Shown piece by piece: positions 25,160 through 40,452 of a DNA stretch of 64,000 nucleotides. The stretch is taken from contig NC_060019.1 of the NCBI RefSeq assembly GCF_021134715.1, positions 10,368,001 through 10,432,000 on the forward strand, read 5' to 3'. Position numbers and translations under genes: made by a program. The notes under the pieces were generated by a model, which saw nothing but the letters and a program-made list of their open reading frames with translations, ran no database searches and was not told the DNA's origin. Within the stretch, counting starts at the first letter, position 1, and each line of letters begins with the position of its first letter. Source of the DNA: Daphnia pulex (Eukaryota > Arthropoda > Branchiopoda > Diplostraca > Daphniidae).

Positions 25160-28100
25160 TCAAGCGCTAGTGTAAGTAGCTCTCCATCCCCTGAAATAAT
25201 TACCTGTCCCATCAGTAACGAAGCGCACCAGCATTTCGTTGGACGAGGAAACCACGACTCCAGGTACAGTCGCGCCAGTGTGTTTTAACAAAAGGTGGCC
25301 AGAGGAGATGGAGGGACCGTCATATACTTCGACAAAGTCGTATGGACTCTCGATATCAAAATGGCTGAAAGTCAACCGGATTTTAGATGGAGGAGCCACT
25401 CGAACGGTCCATTTGCAATCATAGTTATTCGGATAGGGGCCTGGGTAGTCGGGAGATGTCAACAAACCGCTGGAGCTCGTTAATACACTATTACACCCTA
25501 AAATGTTAAAAAATCATTAGTCACATATCTACCCGATTTGTGAGATGTCAATAAACATATATACCTGTGTTTACGCTGGTGGTTATTTCTGGGGCCTTTG
25601 TGGTAGTTGTCGTTGCTCTAGTCGTTGGTGGCTGGGTTGGCGGCGGTTTTACACGAACGATTTGGACGGAGACGATGTTAGATGTGTTGCTCGAAGCGCT
25701 TTTGTCGTTAATGGCTCTCGCAGCAATGTAATACGTTACGTTTTCGGGAGCATTTGGAAGAGAAAAGGACACGCGTTGCTTGCTGCCGGATACGAGGGGT
25801 TGAAAACTTCCATCGACAATGTCTTGTGGTCCAAATTGCACAGCCAAGTTGGAATTAAAATTGTTGTCCATAAGGTGGTCGAATACATTTGAATATTTGA
25901 TCTGATACTCCTTCGCTACATTAATTATTTGACAATAGAGATTAGGAACGAAATAATGATGATAATAACACTTAATGACGTGGATTACCGATCCCTTGAT
26001 CCAATTGTTGACCGGTGGCCGTCCATTCAATTGTCACAGACATTTGATCGACTTGCATAGAAACGACTTTCAAATCGGTCACCCGACTAGGTGGATAGGT
26101 TGTCACCAACGGTTTTTCCACCTGAAATGATCGTCCACATTGAAATAAAAAGTATTTCGAATAAAAAATATGAAATGATGACTTCACATTACCCTGAAAG
26201 CTCCACCGGATTGAACCCGATTGAATTCTCCCATTGTGGTGCGTTGCTGTTGGTCTTCACCGTCGTCGATGTACGAAGACTGCGAGCCGTTGACGACGCA
26301 CACCAAAGTATAACGTCCAGCTTGGGTGAGATCTATGTAGAAGCGTGAATAGATGCCGTCGCTCTTGGCTGTGTCGGCTCCGACCCCAGTATCCACCAGA
26401 TCAATCACTTGAAGGGCAGTGTCAGGTCTCTCCACGTAAGCCCTGAATAACAGGAAAAAATTAATAAAAAACGGGTGAGATATTCCAATTCGTTATTGTA
26501 TTTTAATGTGACGTATAGCCAAGGTTATATCTTAAAACTTACTGAACGTTGGCTCCAATGACTCGGTTACGTCCTTGCTTAACGACAGCGACAAGCCGGA
26601 CAAGGGTAATAGCAGCATCCACGACGACTGTTCCACTAGGGACAGAGCATTCCACGGTGATTGGGGCCGAGTCGGATTTCGATTTCGTCGTGACGATGAC
26701 GTTGACATAGTCCACGGAACTAGTACCGACGGTCAACGTGAAATTCCAAATGCCATCTTCGGCTACTCCGGGAATCTCTATGTAAGCCATTTTGGCAGGG
26801 TCATCATAAGTGAGAGCGCTGTACACCTGCCCACTTGGCGACTTGACAGAAAAGCCCTGCAAGTAATTTTTGTTTGTGTAATCGACGCGGAAGGTGAGAT
26901 TCCGGCCAACCGACCAGTCGACAATGACCGAATCTTCGAATTGATTCCCTTTTTGGTATTTTTTCTGAAACAACAAAACAGTCAAGTTCTCCGATGGTAC
27001 TGCCGGTAGATAGGTCAACGATCCTGTGAAAGCGTCATTTAGTTCGTCGTTGCTACCGTTATCGTTGATAAAATAGCTTTTTCCGTTGGTTTTTGTCGCC
27101 AAATTCTCAATTTCGTTCTCAGCAGAATGACTTAACAGAAAATAAAAATAAAGTAATCAGGACATTGGAATCATTGTTGATAAATATCACTACCCAAATG
27201 CGATGGATACCACTTGAATTTGAGCGGCAATCAAGTCAGGAGTTACATCTCTAATGTACGGATATTCATTCTCATCGCCGTCAGTCACCAATACGATGAC
27301 CCCTCCATTACCGCTCGGTTTGAGAATCTAATTAGATAATAACTTCGTGTTCTAGTTACTTTTACTTAATGAATGAGAATTGAGGTTCAGAATGTTACCT
27401 CAATCGCGCTTTGGAGTCCACAGCCGATACACGTTCCTCCCTCTGTTCTGCTGGGTACCTTGTCCATCAGTTGCCGTCTTGTTTCATCATTGACCACAGT
27501 CAAGTAACTTAGCACGGTCGCACCGGAACTGTTGTTGTCAAAGAGGAAAATGGTATAATTACTTGCGCCGGTGGTCAGAGAACAATGGTTAACCGATTAC
27601 GTACCTGAACTTGACAATACCCAAGGAAGTTCCATCAGGAATGTCGTACTGAATCCAACGACGAGCCGCATCGCACAACCTCTCAATGCGATTCTAAAAG
27701 TTACAAATCATGAAGTAGCAAAGAAATCAAATATAATAAATAGAACTACATATCCAATATGCCTACATAACTGTCCATGCTGCCTGACACGTCAGTAACG
27801 AGCACGTAACGAGCTCCATCGAAAACCCGAACAATATTAAATGTTGGCTTCGAATTAGCGATGTTGGTCGGCAAATTATTGTTTCCAACAAAATCGGCGT
27901 GACGAGAAATCACCGACCAGACACTTTGGGTATCGCAAACTGCGTTATGCTTGTTTGGGGCTTCGCGATTGTGTTTGTGAAGGCTGGATTCTTCGTCGTC
28001 ACAGAAATGCATTGCCTAAGACACGAAAAATTTAATTAAAATCATTTCACACTTCAAAGTATTTTTTCAATTAAAAATACCGATGATAGCATTCTATAAT

Positions 28101-29106
28101 CAGACATGATTGACGATCTTGGTTTGAACTGGTCGGTGAAACTGTAGGTGCAGTTTGTGTCGTAGAGGCCCGTTTGCGAATCGACGTGGCAGCCGTAGTC
28201 ATAAGTAAAGTCAACGGGCTGGTCAGAGCAAACATTAGGCACCAAATCAGTCGATAGTTGGGTAGATGCTGCTGAGCGGTAGAACATTGGAAAGGCAGAA
28301 TCATCGCCCGTGTAGCCGTGCTCTTCAAACACTCCGTAACGCAGTCGAGCCCATTCCCTCGCAAAAACCTTACCTGCAATTTAAAGTTGTGTATTATAAA
28401 ACTGCATTGTAGTTTCTGGCTAGAAAGAAAATAAACACAACCTGCTGGCCCAAACTCAAATAAGTTGAATTCCGAATCGAAACTCATGACGTAATCGGGC
28501 GTCAGGTGAATGTACTCGCCAGGATCACCACACCCACCTAGTTGCACGGTGTATGGCCTGTCTCCGAATTTCCAATTCGGAAGGTCAATTTGAACTTCAG
28601 CATCCTGATTGTGTTATAAAATATATGGCACGTTGTACATCCAGTAAAATTAAAACAATTAATATGCCAACTTTTAAGTACCTGAAAATTTTCCCAAGTG
28701 CTGACATTGGCTGTGACATTTACCCACGTCTGGGGTATCAAAATGTTAACGGACTCGATGTAGGATCGCTGCCGTGTTGCTTCGTACAAAACAGCAGAAG
28801 CTTCGGTGATAAGTAGCTAAAACAAAATAATTTAAATATATAGCAAACAGTAGTAGCAGCAAATAGTTCTAAACGCTAAATAAGAACAGGGGGAGGCCCA
28901 ATTAAAATTGAATAACTTAATTATTTGAATACTTTAATTTTGTCCAATAAATCGTCAGCATGATCTGGTTTGACATCGGGTGAAATGGCTATGACAATAT
29001 CTCGATAGCCGTTGTTGGTTATGTTGACTCGGCTGCCGGAAGCGTGAAAAGACAGGCAGCACAAGAGTAACAACACAAGAGGAAGATGATGATGGACCGC
29101 CATCAT
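25160..29106 (-). CDS. CLCA-family secreted protein with C-terminal CUB domain, copy B
   Basis: Thirteen exons (minus strand): 29106-28933, 28816-28682, 28604-28442, 28373-28081, 28015-27767, 27693-27605, 27528-27399, 27327-27194, 27130-26543, 26442-26193, 26121-25989, 25915-25565 and 25497-25160, giving 1008 residues. Exons 1-8 and 10 have exactly the same lengths as in copy A, so the pair is a tandem duplication. It has a signal peptide, the CLCA N-terminal domain with REWARLRYGVF in place of HEWAH (both histidines lost), a VWA domain with DVSGS intact, and a fibronectin-like segment. These are followed by a Pro/Thr-rich, probably O-glycosylated linker and a CUB domain (about 898-1005) whose last exon starts in frame. 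The CUB carries only the first disulfide pair (C898 and the Cys of YDCKW). The start is placed at the first of two adjacent ATGs aligned with copy A. Confidence 0.86.
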
Positions 29107-29254
29107 GGTTTCGTCGTTTGAAGACAATAAAATGGAATAGAAACCGAAATGTTCAAACCAGTTTCTACGCGCAACCTAAGAATGAAACAAAGAAAAAAGC
29201 GAGAGGTTATCCAACTAGTGAGTACCAAGGATAGAAATTTAACTTCTCCAACGC

Positions 29255-29262
29255 TTTATATA
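29255..29262 (-). promoter_or_regulatory. Candidate TATA box of CLCA copy B
   Basis: TATATAAA on the minus strand, 149 bases upstream of the start. At the position equivalent to copy A's TATA box, copy B has a degenerate sequence (near 29160). Copy B may therefore start further upstream, with a longer leader. Confidence 0.35.
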
Positions 29263-29759
29263 TACACGTTCAACCCAAAAAACAAGGAAAACAGATTTCT
29301 CAATTTAAAGATAAACTGAATGACCAAAGTCGAAAACACGAATCAATTGTCAGCTCTGCCACGGTCTTTCTTCATGGGGATTTTGGGTTCTACAATCTAT
29401 ATTTCCTTGGTTGAGAAATCCTTACAATTTTGAGTGAGTGTAATAACATAACCAATGAGACGAAAAAGCTTAAGCCTTCAACAATGGCGAATCGTCCTTT
29501 TACCCCCGTCAATCAAAGTCAGTTGAAACGCCGCAAGCGATCTAATTTTCGCTTATCTACATTTTACATCGATGCTTCGAACTTTGTCAGGTTTCGTCAA
29601 TATGGCGATATGGCTTAATTTTATTGCGAGAGCCTTGAATACACTTGTTAATTTACTGAGGCAATCATAAACTCCGTATCCAGCATGTACAACCATTTCT
29701 AAGAATAAAAAGAGGAATAACAATTTCGCTGAAGCTTACCGGTAATCGTTTTTGACTGA

Positions 29760-30010
29760 TCCTCTTCGGTTGGATTTCAGGATTTGTGGGGGTTTCTCGG
29801 TGACAACTTGAAGAAAGAAAACAATACTGAAGCGTTGCTTGCAACATTTTTCTTCATTAATCCTTTGTTAAAGGCTATAAAAGCGATTGCCATCATTAGG
29901 GTTACGCAGGGTTAGGAGTTTCTTGCTTCCGGACTCGAGCACGTGCGAACTTTCGTCATCTTTTGTTGATGACGTTCTGCTGTCCAAACGGCACAGACAC
30001 ATTGTTTAGA
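29760..30010 (-). pseudogene. Relic of CLCA exon 12, first copy
   Basis: The stretch at 29834-30000 keeps the order of landmarks of exon 12 in copies A and B on the minus strand. These are the GCTTGCAACATTT block, the CTTGCTTCCGGA block, and the CTGTCCAAACGGCACAGACA block, which matches copy B's GTCCAAATTGCACAGCCA. Frame and length are not preserved. It indicates that the array once extended upstream of copy B. Confidence 0.6.
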
Positions 30011-30029
30011 GTTGTTTAGGGCAAGGGTT

Positions 30030-30200
30030 TACTATTTGAAAGGAGACAACACTTAAGTATTGCTTTCAGTACGTTTCTTTTTTAAAGGCTCAAACTCCTC
30101 AAAGTGATTGCCATCAACGCGTTTCTTGCTTCCGGAGTCCTCGAGCACGTGCAAACTTTTGTTGCTGATGTGATGTGCTACTGTCCATTATGGCACAGAT
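30030..30200 (-). pseudogene. Relic of CLCA exon 12, second copy
   Basis: It repeats the neighbouring relic with the same landmarks in order: AAGTATTGCTTTCAG, TTTCTTGCTTCCGGAGTC, CTCGAGCACGTGCAAAC and CTGTCCATTATGGCACAG. The two relics resemble each other more than either resembles a live copy, so they probably duplicated together after decay began. There is no coding potential. Confidence 0.55.
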
Positions 30201-30980
30201 AAATTGGAGTTGAAATGAGTATAATTGGTTGACTGTGACAGCTGTATGACTTTCAAGTTTTGTTTTTTAAATGAATTTCATAAAAATTCTCGATATTTTC
30301 TTCGGATTTAACGGTAACACATTTTGTTATATCTTATGAGCTAGTGAGTATAGCACTGAACGAGTTTTCAAGCCACCTGTCGATGGAAAAAACTACCTTT
30401 GCACGCCATCTGGTGTTCTGCAATGCTACTGGATAGTGGATACCCAATGACATAACAGGAGACTACGTGAATCAAGTTCACGACAAATCGTCTGCTTAGA
30501 TTCGATTTCGCGAAGTTTCTCATTTGTACTCTTGTTGATTAATCAAATGGACTCGATTTGAAGCCACGTGCATTTGAAAGTAAATATTAATTGATTAAAA
30601 AATGTGTTTGAAAATCCTACCGTATCGCTTGTATATAGACTTTTTGTCCTGCCTTATCCAGTCTGGATTACGACAGCCCTAGGTATACCTTGCCGTCCAT
30701 TGTGTCCATTTTATATTAGCGTGTGGCATAACAGTCGCTAATTAGAAAAAGGTAAAATTAATTTCTTACTCATTTCATTACTTAAATAAGTTTACCAACC
30801 TAGTGATAGTTGATGTAAAATTCAGGTGAAACATCCAAAACGTCTAGGTCCAAACCTCAGTCTAGTTTTCTAATTTCAATTAATTCATAATCTCAATGTA
30901 TATTAGTGGCAAAAATTAATTATTAAGTATTAAAAAACATTAATTGTTACATTCAGAAAAATCTGATTGTTCTTTTTAGA
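30201..30980. other. Upstream region of USP19
   Basis: This is the head-to-head spacer between the CLCA cluster and USP19. A GT donor near 30751 (AAAAAG|GTAAAATT) and the TTTTTAG acceptor at about 30979 immediately before the ATG suggest an untranslated first exon ending near 30750 with an intron of about 230 bases. It also holds the CTCF-like motif at 30404-30418. Confidence 0.45.
30404..30418 (-). promoter_or_regulatory. CTCF-like motif (reverse)
   Basis: The minus strand reads GAACACCAGATGGCG, identical over 15 bases to the plus-strand site at 18853-18867. It lies between the CLCA relics and USP19. Confidence 0.4.
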
Positions 30981-35357
<4,377 letters not shown>

Positions 35358-35756
35358 GGCGAGAGGGGGCAAAAATTAAGGTAGTAGTGTTGTTGATACG
35401 GAGATGACACGTGCGCTACAATCAGTCTGAGTGAAATCCGTTTCGCTGGCCCAAAGTGGTGACCTACCTAGCTAACCCCCCCCCCCCTTCCTCATCACTA
35501 GTTCTCTCTCTTGCCTCCCCATCATAGAGTGGAGCTTCTTGGTTGCTACTGTACATGGTCAGCTACACAGCAGAGTTACCTCGGGCATCCTTTTCACTAA
35601 TCGGCTTGTTTTCTTTACAACTTTTTATATACCTCGTACCTATTTATTTCCTTCCTTTTTTTCTATATTCTACATTTTTTTTTCTAATCCTTTTTTTTCC
35701 TACAAATATTTACCTTTTTTTTTCCTCCCTGCGGCTTCCTTGCGTGACAGTTTTCT

Positions 35757-35762
35757 ATTAAA
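35757..35762 (+). terminator. Candidate polyadenylation signal for USP19
   Basis: ATTAAA, the commonest variant of AATAAA, lies 400 bases past the USP19 stop, after a T-rich stretch. The placement is plausible but unproven. Confidence 0.35.
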
Positions 35763-38700
35763 AACTGTCTTCTAGATGATCGCTCTAGCTGGCTCTTTGT
35801 CCTCAACCGCGTCTAGGTTTCAACGACACACCTTTTCTCCTTTCTTGGGAAATTTCGTTCTTGCGCTCAAATCTATAATTCTATATCTATCAAGTATTTG
35901 AACCTAATTTGAAGAACGAGTTGCATTGTATCACTGTCGCCCGCCTCGTATTCCTATTTGAATTGACGTGTCAGGCTGTTGCATAGATAGATCCCAGGAA
36001 TCGATTAGTACTTTCCTTATGCGTCCTGTTCTCGTTTTAATGTAGTTTTCTTCTACCTCTGGCTACACTGTACTTGTCCCCTTTCTAATTTTTCGTCACT
36101 TATTCCTCGGGAATGTGTGTTTGTGTGTGTGTGTGTTTTTTCGCCGGTTTTCGATTTCTTCTACCCCCATTTTGATATTCATGAAGTGTTTGAAAGTTGT
36201 TTGCGATGCGCGGATAAATCTGTACTGGGGGGTAACGTTATTCTTGCCATCATGCTCTTGTATCGCAACATGTTTTCTTCAGCACCAGTAAATCGTTTGA
36301 TTAATTGGTCACCTATCGCGCCGCTGCTTTTCTCTCTTGACCCTTATGCTTCTCGACAATGGATTGTTAGTTGGATATTGAAACAGCTCCATCAGAATCG
36401 GTCCATATTCGGTTGGTCAAACATTTTCCTACGCTCGAGCGAATCTTATTTAAGTCGCCCTCCCGCAAACGCAACCGCCGCCCGATTAGAATCCGAAACT
36501 GGACGATTTCCAGGTGCGAAAAAAGAAGGAACAAGAAAATGCGTCGTCGAAAAAACGTGACGACGACGTGTGGAATTTTCAATTCGGCAGTGAATTCGAG
36601 GTTCACCCTGACCCTTGGTACTCGTCTAATCTTAGCTAGTCTGCTAGTCCGTAACTACGTTATTGCAAGTCTTTTACGGAAGCTGATGAAACACTATAGG
36701 CGGATGCAATATAGACTAAAACCGGATTCAACTCTCGCCCACTCTCTCAGCGTCGTTGTCATGAAAATTTACGATCTATTGAAGGTTTTTTGTCTTATCT
36801 GCCACACCTCCCAAGGTTGACATTAGCCGGCCCCCATTCCGGCGACGATGTGCACAGCCTGTTTTCTTCGTACGTGTACAGCAGATAAAGACAATAGAAA
36901 ATGACCAAATAGCGACCGACGTGGCAATTACATTTGTACGCAAGTAACAAACAAACTGACGCCAGCGAGCTGACACGAAGCTAGAAATAGCTGTTGGGGA
37001 ATTCACCTGAGACTACTGACTGCACCAGTGCAGGTAAGAATCTTTTATTTGTCTTTTATCGCTGGAATGTCGTCGACTGGAGATGTCCAGCCCTCGTATT
37101 ACGTGAGCAAACAAAAATTAGAAAGGAGTTTGAGTTTTTTTCCAGCGTCAACTTCGTGTCGTGACAATGCGAAACGACAAAAAAACGGTTGAAGGAATTG
37201 TTTTATTGTTGGACAATCGTCATGAACGAAATTGCACCTGTTGATCCCATCCAAGAACATGTTACACAAGTTGCATTCTATTTGATTTGTGCACTTGGGG
37301 TCTTGTTGAACTTATCTGGGTGGACGTGGATGAATTCCGCGAATTCAAATGTCATGTTGATATTCTTCACACTTGAAAACATTTTGAGAAAAAGAAAAAG
37401 GGAAAATTCCCCTACTCACCGTGTGTAGCAGTATATCACACAGCGCTTTACGGTTAAAATGACCGGAAGGACTTTTTGACGGAAGGAAAACCCCATGGTC
37501 CCTCCCCGCGGAGTGTGGAGCGGATCAACGTGTCTCGGAGATTGTTTAGCGCCAAGGATTCTTCCTTCTTGTTTTCGGTTGGACTTTCCTTTTTGTCTAT
37601 TTTGTTTTTAAGTTTTATCTTTGCTGTTGCCGTGGTTATTGGAGCGATGTAATCCGCGATGCTCGTGTGTGCCGATTATATGAAGAGAACCATCGTCTTT
37701 TAGTCTATTCACCACGTGCCGGTAACATTCCCGATCTTGTCTCGTTCTAACGGAATGAGATTCTTTTTTCGTCTACTTTTCATTTGAAAAAAAAAGGTAG
37801 AAAGATTCTAGAATTTAGATACTTGTCGTCGCCTTAATAATGCAGAAATGCGATGGGCAATGGTGATAACCATCAGCAGCCTGTTTGGGTATATGCAAGC
37901 ACTGCGTACCAAAGCGCTCATCTCTTTATTTGGCTACGCAAATTTGACCGGTTTTTTCTAATATTTTTGGTTTTCTTGTTGCCTCAGGAGGGAAATTGGG
38001 TCGGATGGCCTCGAATAGAACAAGTTAGATAGGGTTATGGATACTACCATGACAAAGCCTTTGCGACTTGCTGTTGCGCGTTCCTGTTGGGAGGTCGGGG
38101 ATCCGGAATGGCATCCCACAGAAAGAGAAAGAAAAAAAAAGGATTCGTTTGTTGATCGGGTTCTTCTGTTCGGGAATCTGGATAGCAGTGAGCCTGCCGC
38201 TGTTGTGTTCCGCTTGTTTGCCTTTCTCCGCTCAATCTGGCACGTAATAACAAGACAACACGAGACATTTCCCACCGTGTTGCTGTTGCTGCTGCTGGTG
38301 GTGGTACCGCCACGCACGGCCCAACCATTTAGCGTCTTTTGTTTTGGGCGCCGTGCTTGCAGCTTTTGATGGCTAATTACTTTCAAGCCTTGACTGCTCT
38401 CTCTCGCTATTTCTTCCAAGTCGGAAAAAAAATATGTGTGCTCATTAAAAGAAATTTGAACGAGTTTCAACTGCGCGGGGACTTCCCCTTTTCCCCCGCA
38501 ACGATAGGCTATAATTTCGTTTGTTTCACTCGAGCCCAAAAAACCGAAACGGAAACACACACCATTTTCACTCACAGTGGGCAATCTTCGGCTAACTTTG
38601 CAGCTCGACGCTTCTTTTTTTTCCTTTTTGAATTGCTCGTAAAGTCAAGTGAGAGAGCCGTATTAACTGGCGTATACAGTAGCAGCTCTTATGTGTCAAA

Positions 38701-40144
38701 ACAATTTTTTGAATGGGCCCAGGTTTTTCTCCTTTTTCAACAGGGGAATCCTGTGACGTTGGTAGGCGCTAATTAAATAGCCAACAGAATGGGAAAGGAG
38801 AAAGAGAAGCAGCCAAAGATGATAGGGCAATTTTTCTTGTCTTTTCTTTTTCGGTAGTTTGTTTGGATATGTTTTCATCCGGCTCCTGGATCTGCCAAAC
38901 ATGGTGACCATTCGCCAAATAATGATGGAGAGATTAAATATTTTGTTCGCCGCTCTTTTTCCCCCTTTTTGTTTTCTTTCCTTTCAACGTATGTGATTTA
39001 ACTGGTTACATAATGACTGCCCCCGAGTAACATCAATACCGGATAGATTTCTTTTACACTATAGGAATGTTGTTGTCGTTTAAAAAGTTCTCCATCTTGC
39101 CCGGGTGTCAATGTAACTCTTTGTTCTCCGTTTCACGGATGATTTTCCACGTCGTTCCTACCTACCAACCTACCTACCAGGAATAACTCGTCTTTATAAA
39201 CAATGCTTTTTCTTTCTTCTTCTTCTCCTGCTTTCCCGAAATTCTGTCTGGTTCCTTTTTTTCTATTACGATTTCGTGGAAATCCAGGGGGAGAAAACAG
39301 AGGGAGAAAAAGTGCCTCATCTGGTTTGACGTTCAATCTAGTAGGTTCTAATACACGTCAAGCCGTGGCTAATTATTATCGTAAAACTAATGTTACCCCC
39401 TCCATTTCCACGTATGATTAAAGTACCGACTGTATATGGTCTGTCGTGAGTTATTCGAGTGTTTCGGTCCTTCCTATCATGAGAACCATCATGTCACATC
39501 GTATCTCGTCGTTTCTTCTCAGAAAAAAAAATGAGAACTTGTTTCAGCGATGATTTTTGAATTCAATTTTGATTTCGCGGGTCCCTCCAGGCGAAAAAGG
39601 ACATTCAATTTGATATCCTTCCGGCTAAACGGAAACTCCCTTATTTAGAATTTAAGAAAAAAATGCGGAAAATCAATGATGAATCGATGATGGAATTATT
39701 TAGATGTGTGATTCACCTGAAAGAGCTGAGGCAATTCGTTTCCGAGATTCCAGCCGTGTCATTGCCATGCCAATGGGCGTCCGTTTGTCAATGCAACAAA
39801 TAACTAATTACCATACACGTCTCTCTGCACGGGTTTTTAGTAGACATATTTGGACCTTTCCGTGATTTGTGGCACGTAATCACGAACTTCATGGAAACGA
39901 GTTGGATATGTCCCATATAGAGATGATTCCAATAAAATAATCTACCTACTTTGTTTGATTTTCGCTTCTATTCTTTTTGTTTTTCCTTTTTATCAACCGG
40001 TTTCACGGGAGGAGTCTTAAACTCCTCCCCTCCCCCCCCCACCCCATCACCCCACTCTCCTGTTCTACCCGCGACGGTCCAAGGCGAACGACGAGAGAGT
40101 GAGAGTATCCACACACGCACACGGTACAGCAGGGGCAGACCACA
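35763..40144. other. Intergenic spacer between USP19 and the TGF-beta gene
   Basis: About 4.4 kb with no recognised gene. Open frames of 60-210 codons occur near 36117-36820, 37958-38584 and 38339-38776. They overlap on opposite strands, lack domains, and do not connect through splice sites to anything recognisable. There are T-rich and GT-rich tracts. Being upstream of a developmental ligand gene, it is a reasonable place for enhancers, but no site was identified. Confidence 0.45.
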
Positions 40145-40187
40145 TTTTAAAAGGCAAGGTAGCGCTGGTCCCGTCCGCGACTCAGTC
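40145..40187 (+). promoter_or_regulatory. Candidate core promoter of the TGF-beta gene
   Basis: A TATA-like TTTTAAAAGG (from 40145) is followed by CTCAGTCG, which holds the arthropod initiator TCAGT, with its A at 40184. That spacing is a little longer than the usual 25-30 bases. The start codon is about 270 bases further on. Confidence 0.35.
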
Positions 40188-40452
40188 GACTCTTAACCGC
40201 TCCACCTGTCACACGCCACAAGTTTCTCTCTCTCTCTCTCTCACGCCAAAGACGCCAAAGTTATTCTTTTCCCGGGACAACCAGTGCACATTTCACGCTC
40301 CCGTTCCAACATCTTTTTTTGAGCATTTCTGCCGTGTGTCGATGGATTTTGATTGAGATCGATCACGACTTTTGATTGTTTGGTGGCATTTTTTGTCCGT
40401 GATTTCGTCTACGAGAATTCACGAGAGTAAGATTGGCTCGACGGTTAATGGA

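Noticed and set aside
36117-36820. Open frames of about 148 codons in two frames downstream of USP19
   Set aside because: Two frames and the opposite strand are open at once over the same bases. No domain was seen, and composition is as expected for chance frames.
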